Shown here in pieces: positions 1-5,902 of a stretch of 6,857 nucleotides of DNA. This DNA is from Elusimicrobiota bacterium (lineage in GTDB: Bacteria > Elusimicrobiota > Elusimicrobia > JACQJN01). Within the stretch, counting starts at the first letter, position 1; each line of letters begins with the position of its first letter. The translations under genes were made by a program, and so were the position numbers. The DNA is taken from NCBI GenBank assembly GCA_016205045.1, contig JACQJM010000198.1, forward strand, positions 1 to 6,857, in the 5' to 3' direction. The notes under the pieces were generated by a model, which worked only from the letters and a program-made list of their open reading frames with translations, was not told where the DNA came from and did no database searches.

Positions 1-128
1 TCTCGCTACCCTAGCAGGGGATGGGTGGAGTGAGGGAAGCCGAGGGGCGAACCGGGAGGCAGGACCCCTGGGCAAAATACCCCTCCAATTGGTTGGACTT
101 AGATAAGGATGGGTAAAATGGAGTCTTT

Positions 129-145
129 GGGGGAGGGGGGAGGGG
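129..145 (+). repeat. G-rich purine tract
   Basis: Three uninterrupted G runs of 5, 6 and 4 bases are separated by single A residues (129-133, 135-140, 142-145). There are only three runs of three or more Gs, so a standard four-run, three-tetrad quadruplex is not met. A two-tetrad form, or one borrowing nearby Gs, is possible. The tract lies about 140 bases before the small plus-strand gene, and no function is evident. Confidence 0.5.
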
Positions 146-154
146 CTAAATGTG

Positions 155-176
155 TTAAAAAATGCTTATTTTTTAA
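155..176. other. A/T-only hairpin
   Basis: TTAAAAAA (155-162) and TTTTTTAA (169-176) are perfect 8-base complements around a 6-base loop. The stem is all A/T, so it would be weak in RNA, and no clear T-tract follows it. The hexamer AATGCT also occurs twice here, at 161-166 and 175-180. It could be a weak terminator for something upstream, a promoter-region element, or chance in A/T-rich DNA. Confidence 0.3.
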
Positions 177-284
177 TGCTATTTTAACTTAACATAATCT
201 TAATTTTACCCTCAGGAATTCTTAATCCTATTTGTGTACACTATGGGTATGAGTTGGAACAAGCAGAATTTGGGGGTCAGTAAA

Positions 285-602
285 ATGAAAAGTAAAGATC
301 GTAAATCAGTAGTGTTGTTGGGTTTTTTGCTCTTGATTGCCATGATTCAATTCCCTCATCATCAAATGAGTTTGGATCAGACAGAAAGATTCGTGCCTCA
401 GAGAAAAAAGGTGGTTCATCAGCCTAAGGCTATACAACAGTCCTTGGAATGGGGGGTGGAGGAAGAGGACTCTAATGCGGAGATTTGGACTGCTTCAGAG
501 CTCCGGCTGGGAGGAGGCTCTAATATAAAGGTAGTTCATTATCAGTGCCATACCAGCGAGTCTGCGGATCGTCTGATGGAGTGCAACAGGAAAGGGACTT
601 AG
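285..602 (+). CDS. Small hypothetical protein with one N-terminal membrane segment
   Basis: This is a 105-residue protein I do not recognise. A basic N-terminus (MKSKDRK) is followed by a hydrophobic segment at about residues 9-23, which suggests a signal anchor or signal peptide with the rest outside the cytoplasm. The remainder is polar, with a basic stretch near residues 40-48, an acidic stretch near 59-64, a Gly triplet at 76-78 and two Cys residues (88 and 100) near the C-terminus. I chose the ATG at 285 because GGGGGT lies 7 bases upstream and it puts the charged and hydrophobic segments at the N-terminus. GTG 234, ATG 243 and ATG 249 are in-frame alternatives without a visible ribosome binding site. 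The stop codon overlaps the phoH stop codon on the other strand. Coding status is moderately supported, function unknown. Confidence 0.45.
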   Translation: MKSKDRKSVVLLGFLLLIAMIQFPHHQMSLDQTERFVPQRKKVVHQPKAIQQSLEWGVEEEDSNAEIWTASELRLGGGSNIKVVHYQCHTSESADRLMECNRKGT

Positions 603-1561
603 TTCCCCTCGCCTTTCTTTTCCCACTGATCGTAAGCGTGAAGTATCTTCTTGACCAAAGCGTGTCTAACCACGTCCTCTTCGGTAAATTGAATAAAAGG
701 AACCCCAGGTATATTTTTTAGAATGTCCTTGACCAATATAAGGCCGGACTGTTTTTTGTTTTGTAAGTCAATTTGAGTAACGTCGCCGGTCACCACCATC
801 TTGGATCCGGGTCCCATGCGGGTAAGAAACATCTTCATCTGTTCCGGGGTTGTGTTCTGGGCTTCATCTAAAATAATAAAAGCGGTATCCAGAGACCGTC
901 CGCGCATATAGGCCAAAGGAATGATCTCCAGGACCTCATCGTCCCTCCATAAGCGGAACTTGTCCGGCCCTAACATGTTATAGAAGGCGTCATAGAGTGG
1001 TTTGAGATAGGGATGCACTTTTTCGTAAAGATCCCCCGGAAGGAATCCCAGCTTCTCTCCCGCTTCTACCACGGGTCTGGTTAGGATGATGCGATTGACA
1101 TGGTGATTTTTGAGGGCGTTTAGAGCGCAGGCTACGGCCAAAAATGTTTTTCCGGTTCCGGCTGGCCCAATCCCAAAAGTTAAATCATGATTTTGAATGG
1201 CTTCCACATAAGCTTTTTGATGTTCACTTTTGGGTATGATGGCCTTGCCGTAAGCGGTTAAATACACGGCATCTTTGGGTAATGCAGCTGATTCAGGGCC
1301 CGAAATAGAGGGAAGAGATCGGGGAAGAGCCTCTTCACCTTTTTTAAGTCGCTCCCTCATTTCTTTAAAGCGCTTCAAGGCCTTTTCCACGCGGGAGGTG
1401 GAGCCTCGCACGGAAACGTAAAAACCGGAGCCATCCGGTTCCTGTCGCACAAAAATTTCCACCCCGAATTCTTTTTCCAGACGCCTTAAGTGAGCATCCT
1501 GTTCTCCCAAAAGGGGAAGGGATTCTTCTTGGCTATGCAGAAGTAATTTTTTGGTGATCAT
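599..1561 (-). CDS. phoH: PhoH-family ATPase (PhoH/PhoL/YbeZ type)
   Basis: This 320-residue cytoplasmic P-loop ATPase is close in length to Bacillus subtilis PhoH. Residues 1-75 form an N-terminal region that, in this family, resembles a KH-type RNA-binding domain. The ATPase core follows: Walker A GPAGTGKT at 132-139, the family motif TRPVVEAGEKLGFLPG at 161-176, AYMRGRSLD at 217-225, Walker B with FIILDEAQN at 228-236, TPEQMKMFLTRMG at 238-250, and the TGDVTQID sensor at 258-265. VVRHALV at 297-303 matches the usual VVRHPLV. Relatives are linked to RNA metabolism and ribosome maturation, often beside ybeY. Here phoH is last in its run and no ybeY follows. The start overlaps the GH57 gene by 29 nt and has no visible ribosome binding site, so translation is probably coupled. 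The N-terminus aligns in memory with B. subtilis PhoH, supporting this start. Confidence 0.95.
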   Translation of the reverse strand: MITKKLLLHSQEESLPLLGEQDAHLRRLEKEFGVEIFVRQEPDGSGFYVSVRGSTSRVEKALKRFKEMRERLKKGEEALPRSLPSISGPESAALPKDAVYLTAYGKAIIPKSEHQKAYVEAIQNHDLTFGIGPAGTGKTFLAVACALNALKNHHVNRIILTRPVVEAGEKLGFLPGDLYEKVHPYLKPLYDAFYNMLGPDKFRLWRDDEVLEIIPLAYMRGRSLDTAFIILDEAQNTTPEQMKMFLTRMGPGSKMVVTGDVTQIDLQNKKQSGLILVKDILKNIPGVPFIQFTEEDVVRHALVKKILHAYDQWEKKGEGN

Positions 1562-3794
1562 GGTGTGTTTCGTTTGAGAAGTGCGCTAGATTGAAGTTTA
1601 ATTTTTCCGCTAATTTTTGGAGCCCAGGTGTTTGACGGTGTTCCCAAAGCAGCTGTTTAAATTCCCAAAGTCCCCAAGGAAACTCCAGCTGTGTATAGAT
1701 GGAAATAATATCCTCCAATTCCTGTGTCTGCTGCTTGTGTAGCATTCTTTCCATGAGATGTAATAGCATTTCTCGAGTCATTTCCCCAAATGGCAATGCA
1801 TTCCAGGAGAGACCGTTCTCCTGGATTCGCTTGAAAACACGCAAAACCTCCGGACCTTTCTCGGAATCTCTGCGATGGAGAAGGTCCATCCATTGTCTAA
1901 AAAGCTCTTCTGATCCGGGGGGGGGCTCCAGCAGAAGGAGCCAGTTTTTCTTCGCGTGTTTAAAAAGAGCTTCCCGAGAAAAAGAATCTCCCCCAAGGTT
2001 CTTTTCCAATAGAGAGATCATCTCTGGATCCGCGGTTTCCAAAAAAGTTTTTAGAGTGCGACGCCCCATGTCTCGATGTCGGGATAAATCAGGATTTTCG
2101 GAGAGGAAACAGTTTAAATCCGAGCGGTTTTGGTGCAACACAAGTGCCGTAAAAGTCCCTTTCTCCAGGGTGGCGGGGCGATGAATATCCAGCCACAACA
2201 GAAATAATCTTGTGTTTCGATGGTGAGCGCTTTCTTTTTCTCTGACCTTATAATGAAAGGCATAGGAGTTTTTTAAGGGGGTTCCTCCTAAAGATTCTTC
2301 TAGGGCATGGTGGGCGGCGGCTCGTTTTAGGCTTATTTTACATGGGGTCACAAGTTTCTCATAGATAATGGAGCCATCCCCATAAGAAGATAAGTTGGAA
2401 GGGCAAGACCGAAGGGAGTCTTTAAAATCTTTTTCCCAGTGAGTCGTTGTCTTGCCGTCTGCGAGAGCGGCTAATTCCATGGCATGGGCCGCATATTTAA
2501 GTATTTGGGTAGACTCCAGGCCAGAGATTTCATCGAAAAACCAGCCACAACTTGTAAACATCAACAGACGTGCTCGCTGCATCTCCAACAATTGAACGGC
2601 GCCAACGGCCTCTTCCGCAGATAAATGCTTGGAAGAGTGTTGGTCTAAAAATCTTTTTGTGAATGAAGGAGAAGGGTCCGCCACGCGTTGAATGTAGTGG
2701 TCTCGTGCGAGCCAAGGGTCTTTTAATAAGGAGGAGCCTTTTTGTTCATAGAAGAGGTCTATCTTTTGAGATAGTTGATTGAGGGAATCTCTAAGGGGTT
2801 TTCTCCAGCGCTGGTGCCAGCCGGATTGAGGATCGATGCGACAACCACAATCTTCACTCCAACGCCCTACGCCATGCGAGCAGCTCCACGCACTGAAGGG
2901 AATAATTTCCACCTCTTTCTGAGGAGGGTGTTTTTCTAAAAAAGTCGCATAATTGACGATTTGGATCGCAGGCTCTTGCTTGATTTGTCGAAGAGCATAA
3001 GTCAAGGCCATGTTGCCAAGGCGATGATGGTGCCCATAAGATTCTCCATCCGTAGCTACATGGATGAGCTGAGGGGAAGCAGAGTTGTTGAATGCAGAAA
3101 GAAGGGCATGCTTAAATTTTTCTCCATCGGACAGAAGCCCTTCAAAAGCGATCGCATGAGAGAGTCCCTTGTGGTAGAAAAAGATATCCAAAAACGTATC
3201 ACGCGATTTCTTGGAGAACCACCTATAGGGTTGGGTCACATCCAGATCGCTCGTTTTTGCCTGGGAGGGGGAGAGAATGGTGAAGTGAAGGCCTTCTTGA
3301 ACCATCATTTCAAGGGTCTCCTCATCCACGGCAGTTTCTGCCAACCACATTCCTTCAGGAATTCGGCCAAACCTGTATTTGAAATCTTCGATTCCCCAGC
3401 GGATTTGAGTGCGCTTATCGCGAGGATTGGCCAGGGGCATGATGACATGATTGTACACTTGGGCCAACGCGTTTCCATGTCCGCAGCGAACTCGGCTGGA
3501 TTCATCCGCCCGAAGAAGCAGGCGGTAGGTTCTGGGTTCATGCCGTTGGAGCCAGGAAAGGAGAGTGGGTCCAAAGTTGAAGGAGATCCACTCATAGTTG
3601 TTGAATAATTCTTCGATGCGGCCTTCGGAATTCAGAAGCGGCGTGGCCGCGTTGGGCCCATAGCATTCCTGGAAAATGCGCGTATTCCAATCACGAAAAG
3701 GGTAAGCAGAATCTTCTGGATCAACCTCCTCTAGCCAAGGGTTTTCACGCGGAGGTTGATAGAAGTGGCCATGGATGCATAAGTAGCGGCTCAT
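1533..3794 (-). CDS. Glycoside hydrolase family 57 protein with C-terminal DUF3536
   Basis: This 753-residue protein matches the GH57 enzymes that carry a DUF3536 C-terminal region. The N-terminus has the GH57 region-1 motif CIHGHFYQPPRENPW (6-20). EGMWLAETAVD (147-157) contains the likely nucleophile Glu153. HVATDGESYGHHHRLG (245-260) contains the likely acid/base Asp249. A Cys/His-bearing motif, SAWSCSHGVGRWSEDCGC (301-318), is typical of this subgroup as I recall it. From about residue 350 the helical C-terminal part shows no known catalytic motif. No signal peptide is visible, so it is probably cytoplasmic. GH57 enzymes cleave, branch or transfer alpha-glucans, and the exact reaction of this subgroup is not known to me. 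The start codon overlaps the glgC stop in ATGA, implying coupled translation with ADP-glucose synthesis. A C9 run in the coding strand (plus strand 1917-1925) encodes three prolines and could slip. Confidence 0.93.
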   Translation of the reverse strand: MSRYLCIHGHFYQPPRENPWLEEVDPEDSAYPFRDWNTRIFQECYGPNAATPLLNSEGRIEELFNNYEWISFNFGPTLLSWLQRHEPRTYRLLLRADESSRVRCGHGNALAQVYNHVIMPLANPRDKRTQIRWGIEDFKYRFGRIPEGMWLAETAVDEETLEMMVQEGLHFTILSPSQAKTSDLDVTQPYRWFSKKSRDTFLDIFFYHKGLSHAIAFEGLLSDGEKFKHALLSAFNNSASPQLIHVATDGESYGHHHRLGNMALTYALRQIKQEPAIQIVNYATFLEKHPPQKEVEIIPFSAWSCSHGVGRWSEDCGCRIDPQSGWHQRWRKPLRDSLNQLSQKIDLFYEQKGSSLLKDPWLARDHYIQRVADPSPSFTKRFLDQHSSKHLSAEEAVGAVQLLEMQRARLLMFTSCGWFFDEISGLESTQILKYAAHAMELAALADGKTTTHWEKDFKDSLRSCPSNLSSYGDGSIIYEKLVTPCKISLKRAAAHHALEESLGGTPLKNSYAFHYKVREKESAHHRNTRLFLLWLDIHRPATLEKGTFTALVLHQNRSDLNCFLSENPDLSRHRDMGRRTLKTFLETADPEMISLLEKNLGGDSFSREALFKHAKKNWLLLLEPPPGSEELFRQWMDLLHRRDSEKGPEVLRVFKRIQENGLSWNALPFGEMTREMLLHLMERMLHKQQTQELEDIISIYTQLEFPWGLWEFKQLLWEHRQTPGLQKLAEKLNFNLAHFSNETHHDHQKITSA

Positions 3795-5002
3795 TGTGCT
3801 GTACGCCCTCTAGGAATGACCACGATGCCGGAGGGATCCACCATATATTTCTGATTGTCTTTTTGAGTGTCCAGGCCAATTTGTTCTTGGGCGGGGATAA
3901 TGTTGTAGCGGTCTACAATGACGCGTTTGAGATGAGCTCCGGGCTTAATTTCCGTGGAATCCATGATAATGGATTCTTCCACCACGCAGTTATCATGGAT
4001 AATCACTCCTCTTCCCAAAATGGACCTCTCCACGCGGCATTTATTCAGTAGACAACCTTCTCCCGCAATGGTTTCCTTTAGCTCCGCTCCCGAAACTTTT
4101 AAGGGAGGACCATCGTAGCGGCCTGAACGAATGGGCCATGCAGGGTTGTTCAGGTCCAGTTTGGGACGGGGGCCTAAAAGATCCATGTGAGATTTCCAAA
4201 AAGTCTCAATGGACCCCACGTCTCGCCAATAGGCCTTATCTTCGTAGCTTTTGATCCCAGGAAGTTGCTGAGAAGGAAAATCATAAGCAAAAACTCGCGA
4301 CTCTTTGTGGATGCTGGGAAGAATAGAGCGTCCAAAGTCAATCTCAGAATCTGTTTCCACCTCTTTTTCCAAAATTTTTAACAAGGTGTCTCGGTTAAAG
4401 AGATAATTTCCCATGGAGGCATAGGCATGGGCTAGGTCTTGGGGGATGGTCTTGGGCTCTTTGGGTTTTTCTTCAAAGCCCACCACCCGGTTTTTGGAAT
4501 CTACTTGAAGAATGCCAAAGTGCCTGGCCTCGCGCAGCGGGACGGGAACGGCTGCTACCGTGACGTCGGCATGGCTCTCCAGGTGAAAGGAGAGCATCTG
4601 ATTGATGTCCATGCGGTAGATGTGGTCGGCTCCAAAAATAGCCACCACATCCGGTCCGAAATCGTGGATAAGGTTTAGGTTTTGCCGAACGGCATCGGCT
4701 GTTCCGCGATACCAAGTTTCCCCCAATCTCATTTGGGGAGGAACCACGGTGATAAATTGATCGCGCGTCAATCCAGAGCCCCGCCAACTTACCCGCAGAT
4801 ATTCGATCAGAGATTGAGAGAGATACTGAACCAGGACATAGATGGAAAAAATGCCGGAATTGACAAAGTTGGAGAGAACAAAGTCGGCAATTCTGTATTT
4901 CCCCCCAAAAGGGACGGCGGGCTTGGAGCGCTCTTTAGTGAGAGGATAAAGTCTTTCCCCTTTTCCTCCCGCCAGGATGAGTCCGAGAACTTTAGGGATC
5001 AT
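3791..5002 (-). CDS. glgC: Glucose-1-phosphate adenylyltransferase (ADP-glucose pyrophosphorylase)
   Basis: GlgC makes ADP-glucose and pyrophosphate from ATP and glucose-1-phosphate, the committed step of bacterial glycogen synthesis. The 403-residue protein has the nucleotide-binding loop LAGGKGERLYPLT at 10-22, SKPAVPFGGKYRIADF at 26-41, GETWYRGTADAV at 94-105, FGADHIYRMD with the likely catalytic Asp at 123-132, the sugar-phosphate motif GFEEKP at 175-180, and YWRDVGSIETFW at 258-269. Residues about 305-375 form the left-handed beta-helix region, and the end (SGIVVIPRG, 391-399) matches the E. coli enzyme. Lys35 occupies the place of E. coli Lys39, which binds the activator fructose-1,6-bisphosphate; conserved regulation is inference. 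The start has only an A-rich stretch and no good ribosome binding site, but a mini-ORF ends on it. No glgA or glgB is in the window. Confidence 0.97.
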   Translation of the reverse strand: MIPKVLGLILAGGKGERLYPLTKERSKPAVPFGGKYRIADFVLSNFVNSGIFSIYVLVQYLSQSLIEYLRVSWRGSGLTRDQFITVVPPQMRLGETWYRGTADAVRQNLNLIHDFGPDVVAIFGADHIYRMDINQMLSFHLESHADVTVAAVPVPLREARHFGILQVDSKNRVVGFEEKPKEPKTIPQDLAHAYASMGNYLFNRDTLLKILEKEVETDSEIDFGRSILPSIHKESRVFAYDFPSQQLPGIKSYEDKAYWRDVGSIETFWKSHMDLLGPRPKLDLNNPAWPIRSGRYDGPPLKVSGAELKETIAGEGCLLNKCRVERSILGRGVIIHDNCVVEESIIMDSTEIKPGAHLKRVIVDRYNIIPAQEQIGLDTQKDNQKYMVDPSGIVVIPRGRTAQ

Positions 5003-5046
5003 TTTTTCGCGATTTGCGATTCGCGATAAGCGATACGTATTTTCAT
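4999..5046 (-). promoter_or_regulatory. Possible 15-codon leader ORF coupled to glgC
   Basis: An ATG at 5046-5044 opens a 15-codon frame reading MKIRIAYRESQIAKK. Its TGA (5001-4999) overlaps the glgC ATG as ATGA, the same junction type seen between glgC and GH57. Because glgC itself lacks a clear ribosome binding site, coupling through this frame is conceivable. Against it, the mini-ORF also lacks a good ribosome binding site, and most of it is simply the GCGAT heptamer repeat read in one frame. A peptide product is not supported by any family resemblance. Confidence 0.2.
5009..5040. repeat. Degenerate 7-nt tandem repeat, GCGATNN, 4 units
   Basis: GCGAT begins at 5009, 5016, 5023 and 5030, an exact 7-base period, followed by a partial unit ending in GTAT. 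The palindromes TCGCGA at 5007-5012 and 5021-5026 can pair with each other around an 8-base loop. The repeats fill the space just before the glgC start codon. Confidence 0.8.
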
Positions 5047-5067
5047 GGATGCCGTTATTTTTATTTC

Positions 5068-5098
5068 ACGAATTGCGTATAGCGTATTGCGTATCGCG
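5068..5098. repeat. Degenerate 7-nt tandem repeat, GCGTATN, 3 full units plus flanking partial units
   Basis: GCGTAT begins at 5075, 5082 and 5089, again at an exact 7-base period, with a degenerate unit before (ACGAATT, 5068) and a partial unit after (GCG, 5096). This cluster begins directly after the HemQ-family stop codon on the minus strand. It is inverted relative to the GCGATNN cluster: 5022-5039 and 5081-5098 match as reverse complements at 14 of 18 positions. The mRNA between the two genes could therefore fold into a long imperfect stem. Confidence 0.8.
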
Positions 5099-5099
5099 G

Positions 5100-5891
5100 T
5101 CAAAGGGTTTCCACCAAATCTGGCAGTTCCTTGTTGATGCAGGTGAAGGTGGGAGTGTCTCGGAGGGTGTATTCGCTGGCCTTGGCTTCGCGCAGCTCCA
5201 TGACTAGATCCAGGAAGTCCTGGGGAAAATCCGTTTCGAAGGCCACCACAAACTCCTGATCATCCAGGCCATAAGAGTAGGTGGTGTTGAGTTTAACGCG
5301 CGGATACTTGCTGCCGGTCCGGATGTGTTCATCCATCATTTTTTGCCGTGTCTCCATCGGTAATTGATACCACGCTCTTGTTTTGACGAAGGGGTAAACG
5401 AAGAGGTACTTGTACTTGCCGGGGATGATGCGCGTGCGGTCTTCATCGTGTTCCGGGTTGAGTTTATCCATATAGATGGAGCGACGGGTCATGGCAAGAT
5501 AAGAGTAGGCGGGGAAAAGAAACTTTCCCAGGCCTGCTTGGTGCATGTGGGAGGACATCTCTTGAAGTGATTCCAAATCGCTGCTCACCCGCCACAACAT
5601 CAGGTCGCAGTCGGCGCGCAGACCCAGCAAGGAGTAGCTTAAGAGGATCATCCCACCACCTGCTGAGCGCCCAGAAGGCGCTGACATCGCTTCGCCAGCA
5701 GGTGGTGGGATCATCCGTTTTTGGAAGGGTTCTACGTTTTTAAGGAATTCTTGTTTGGCCACCAAACGCTCGTTGGGAGGAAGATTCCTGAATTGGGGAT
5801 CTAGCTTCAAAAAAAGAAAGTTAACGAACTGTCTTTTCAGGGGAACGGTCGAGGGATTGGCGGCTTGGGGAGTGGGGACTGTTTTTTGCAT
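5100..5891 (-). CDS. hemQ: Chlorite dismutase-family protein, HemQ/coproheme decarboxylase-like, with in-frame insertion
   Basis: This 263-residue protein belongs to the Cld family of dimeric alpha+beta barrel heme proteins. Family features are LLSYSLLGLRADCDLMLW at 83-100, PAYSYLAMTRRSIY near 127-140, and YKYLFVYPFVKTRAWYQLP at 161-179. These are followed by MMDEHIRTG with the candidate heme-ligand His189, KLNTTYSYGLDDQEFVVAFE at 200-219, and the C-terminal LRDTPTFTC. The Tyr of YPF (Tyr166) may correspond to the catalytic Tyr of coproheme decarboxylases. Some members of this subgroup may not bind heme, so heme synthesis is likely but not proven, and true chlorite dismutase activity is unlikely without a verified distal Arg. 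I chose ATG 5891 because AGAGGT lies 5 bases upstream; an in-frame ATG at 5945 would overlap thyX by 44 nt. Residues 61-81 are an insertion that interrupts the junction before LLSYS. Confidence 0.88.
   Translation of the reverse strand: MQKTVPTPQAANPSTVPLKRQFVNFLFLKLDPQFRNLPPNERLVAKQEFLKNVEPFQKRMIPPPAGEAMSAPSGRSAGGGMILLSYSLLGLRADCDLMLWRVSSDLESLQEMSSHMHQAGLGKFLFPAYSYLAMTRRSIYMDKLNPEHDEDRTRIIPGKYKYLFVYPFVKTRAWYQLPMETRQKMMDEHIRTGSKYPRVKLNTTYSYGLDDQEFVVAFETDFPQDFLDLVMELREAKASEYTLRDTPTFTCINKELPDLVETL
5645..5716. mobile_element. 63-bp palindromic element inserted in frame in the HemQ-family gene
   Basis: A perfect 15-bp inverted repeat, TCCCACCACCTGCTG at 5651-5665 with its reverse complement at 5696-5710, encloses a second hairpin (AGCGCC 5666-5671 with GGCGCT 5677-5682). 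The whole is flanked by the 9-bp direct repeat GGATCATCC at 5645-5653 and 5708-5716. The offset is 63 bp, exactly 21 codons, and the reading frame has no stop through it. Deleting one repeat plus the element (residues 61-81 of the protein) joins RM directly to ILLSYS, as expected for this family. This is a non-autonomous palindromic insertion; the family it belongs to is not identified. Confidence 0.85.
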
Positions 5892-5896
5892 GGGTG

Positions 5897-5902
5897 ACCT
5901 CT
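5897..5902 (-). promoter_or_regulatory. Ribosome binding site deciding the HemQ-family start
   Basis: AGAGGT lies 5 bases before ATG 5891 on the minus strand and shares one base with the thyX stop codon (5904-5902). This arrangement favours the 5891 start over the upstream ATG at 5945 and implies efficient reinitiation after thyX. Confidence 0.75.

Larger units (their letters stand above)
1..284. other. Region without a convincing gene: G-rich structured start, then A/T-rich leader
   Basis: I see no recognisable gene here. The first 106 bases are open on the plus strand in the frame starting at base 2, for 34 codons ending in TAA at 104-106. The minus strand is also open over most of this stretch, so the openness may only reflect G-richness. 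The predicted tail resembles no family I know. Short complementary arms exist (CAGGGG at 15-20 with CCCCTG at 65-70), so part of a structured RNA or a dispersed repeat is possible. Bases 147-233 are A/T-rich and could hold the promoter of the gene at 285. CATAAT at 193-198 is a candidate -10 box but has no good -35 partner. A perfect 8-bp palindrome, GTGTACAC, lies at 234-241. Confidence 0.5.

Noticed and set aside
1..100. tRNA, SRP RNA or RNase P RNA fragment
   Set aside because: I could not fit a T-arm, the SRP tetraloop region or conserved RNase P motifs on either strand.
1699..2184. Open frame of 161 codons on the plus strand
   Set aside because: It is antisense to the GH57 C-terminal region and has a Ser/Arg/Cys-rich composition typical of shadow frames.
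2961..3608. Long open frame on the plus strand inside GH57 (215 codons)
   Set aside because: It lies opposite the GH57 catalytic domain, whose motifs on the minus strand are unmistakable, and its translation resembles nothing I know.
5009..5098. CRISPR array
   Set aside because: Units are 7 bases with no spacers, so this is a short tandem repeat.
5645..5716. Translational bypassing of the HemQ insertion (matching ATG codons flank it)
   Set aside because: The matching codons follow automatically from the direct repeat, and the in-frame, stop-free insert is explained more simply by translation through it.
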